64,000 nt of DNA. Source: Alistipes sp. CHKCI003 (GTDB lineage Bacteria > Bacteroidota > Bacteroidia > Bacteroidales > Rikenellaceae). Below, piece by piece: positions 63,176 through 64,000 of this stretch (within the stretch, counting starts at the first letter, position 1; each line of letters starts with the position of its first letter). The stretch is taken from the NCBI RefSeq assembly GCF_900021155.1, contig NZ_FCNT01000012.1, forward strand, positions 62,001-126,000, read 5' to 3'. A program made the position numbers and the translations under genes. Under the pieces are notes generated by a model, which was given only the letters and a program-made list of their open reading frames with translations, ran no database searches and had not been told where the DNA came from.

Positions 63176-63988
63176 CTACCGCGACGGGGCGACGCCGTAG
63201 GTCTTCTTATATATTTTGGAAAAGTGCGAGAGGTTCTTGAATCCCACGTCGAAACAGACCTCCGTTATTTTCCGTCCGCCCGATTCGATCAGGTCGTGCG
63301 CAGCCTCCAGCCGGCGACGGATGATCCACTTTCGCGGCGTCAGGTCGCTGATTTTGGCGAAATCGCGCTTGAAAGTCGCCAAACTGCGCCCCGTGTAACC
63401 CGCGATCTCCTCCATCGACAGGTCGCACATGTAGTTCTCATTCAAAAAGTCGAGAATGTCTATCTTCCACGGTTCCACGAAATCGAACAACGAGGCATAA
63501 AGATTCCTGTCGGTGCGGAGCAATACGTACACGCCTTCGGTCATCTTCAGCTTCAGCACCTCATCGGACGGCTTTTCACCCGCCTCGAAGTAGGGTGCGA
63601 CCGACTCGAACAGCGACCGGATGTCCGGCCTGCTGCCCGGCAACACACGAAGGGCGCCCCTCTCGCGCCGGGAATCGGACGGAACAAGCCGCCGGTCGAG
63701 CCTCCGGTAAAACTCCCGCAGAAAAGGTCTCGAAAATTTCAGCACGACGGAGCGGTACGGCTTCCCGTCCGCGGGTTTCTTGTGCAGCCACATCCGGTTG
63801 TCGCGCCGCATGAAAGCGCACTCGCCCGCATGCAAAAGGGTTCTCCGGCCGCGCTCTTCGATCTCCAGCTCGCCCGAACACAGATAGACGAGCGTATGTT
63901 CCCTGTTTTCGTGAACACACCTCCGGTCATCGGTGAAATAACACGCAATAAGCACATTCGAGCAATCGAAAACATGGGACTGTTCCAT
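63176..63988 (-). CDS. AraC-family transcriptional regulator
   Basis: A 270-residue regulator: an N-terminal cupin-like sensor domain (about 10-105, VYLCSGELEIEERGRRTLLH, GECAFMRRDN) and a C-terminal double helix-turn-helix (about 165-268, MEEIAGYTGRSLATFKRDFA, then ITEVCFDVGFKNLSHFSKIY), which is the AraC signature. It is upstream of, and in the same direction as, the exported CMD-cupin and flavodoxin genes and probably activates them. The start at 63988 is 12 bp from the window edge. Confidence 0.92.
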   Translation of the reverse strand: MEQSHVFDCSNVLIACYFTDDRRCVHENREHTLVYLCSGELEIEERGRRTLLHAGECAFMRRDNRMWLHKKPADGKPYRSVVLKFSRPFLREFYRRLDRRLVPSDSRRERGALRVLPGSRPDIRSLFESVAPYFEAGEKPSDEVLKLKMTEGVYVLLRTDRNLYASLFDFVEPWKIDILDFLNENYMCDLSMEEIAGYTGRSLATFKRDFAKISDLTPRKWIIRRRLEAAHDLIESGGRKITEVCFDVGFKNLSHFSKIYKKTYGVAPSR

Positions 63989-64000
63989 ACCATCAGCATT

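Overview
The window looks like a chromosomal segment of a GC-rich member of the Bacteroidales, most likely Alistipes or a close relative in the Rikenellaceae. The reasons are Bacteroidota-type promoters (-7 box TAnnTTTG, often with a TTG-type -33 box about 20 bp upstream) in front of many genes, a TonB-dependent receptor with an N-terminal carboxypeptidase-like domain, acidic lipoprotein export signals after the lipobox cysteine, fimbrillin-like and Fib_succ-type lipoproteins, and a VorB-type 2-oxoacid oxidoreductase. The genus is inferred by eye and was not tested. I saw no rRNA, tRNA, CRISPR array, prophage or transposase.

Layout. 0-7 kb: a TonB receptor / lipoprotein / beta-barrel(?) operon that runs off the left edge, a serine recombinase of the Mpi DNA-invertase type, a spondin-domain lipoprotein and a small membrane protein. 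7-14.4 kb: tspO, then a seven-gene TetR-TolC-lipoprotein adaptor-two ATPases-two permeases exporter operon that resembles E. coli cecR-ybhGFSR with the ATPase split in two. 14.8-17 kb: fbaB-ldhA. 17.2-25.2 kb: a small acidic protein, a TMEM175-type K+ channel, a flavin reductase, a DUF2490 protein, two surface lipoproteins flanking an MFS transporter, and a double-CDGSH Fe-S protein. 25.7-32.3 kb: mtaB, then an operon of a sensor-like membrane protein, trkH, a SPOR protein, nfeD and floA. 32.5-38.1 kb: an operon with an orphan ABC-3 metal permease, an LptF/G permease, ribBA, a VOC protein, fmt and a plug-only TonB protein. 38.3-39.1 kb: a decayed GIY-YIG-like gene. 39.5-42.2 kb: a four-subunit 2-oxoacid:ferredoxin oxidoreductase. 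42.3-45.7 kb: serC-serA-DUF1015. 46.0-51.0 kb: yicC-gmk-nadD-ddl-DUF3109-M23 peptidase. 51.4-55.0 kb: proC, a YggS-type PLP protein and a C69 dipeptidase. 55.3-61.1 kb: lpdA, truA with a small membrane protein, and aspA, separated by unusually long non-coding stretches. 61.4-64 kb: an exported flavodoxin, an exported CMD-cupin protein and an AraC regulator.

Most of the window is ordinary housekeeping and envelope biology. The most unexplained signal lies between genes: a dispersed family of palindromic repeats with a 78-bp tandem period and GGCTGTCT-type ends, a related 100-bp element present twice at about 95% identity, exact G9 tracts in four places, and long purine-biased intergenic tracts. 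Among the proteins, the complementary degeneracy of the paired exporter ATPases, the NadD-TPR fusion and the exported flavodoxin/cupin pair deserve a second look.
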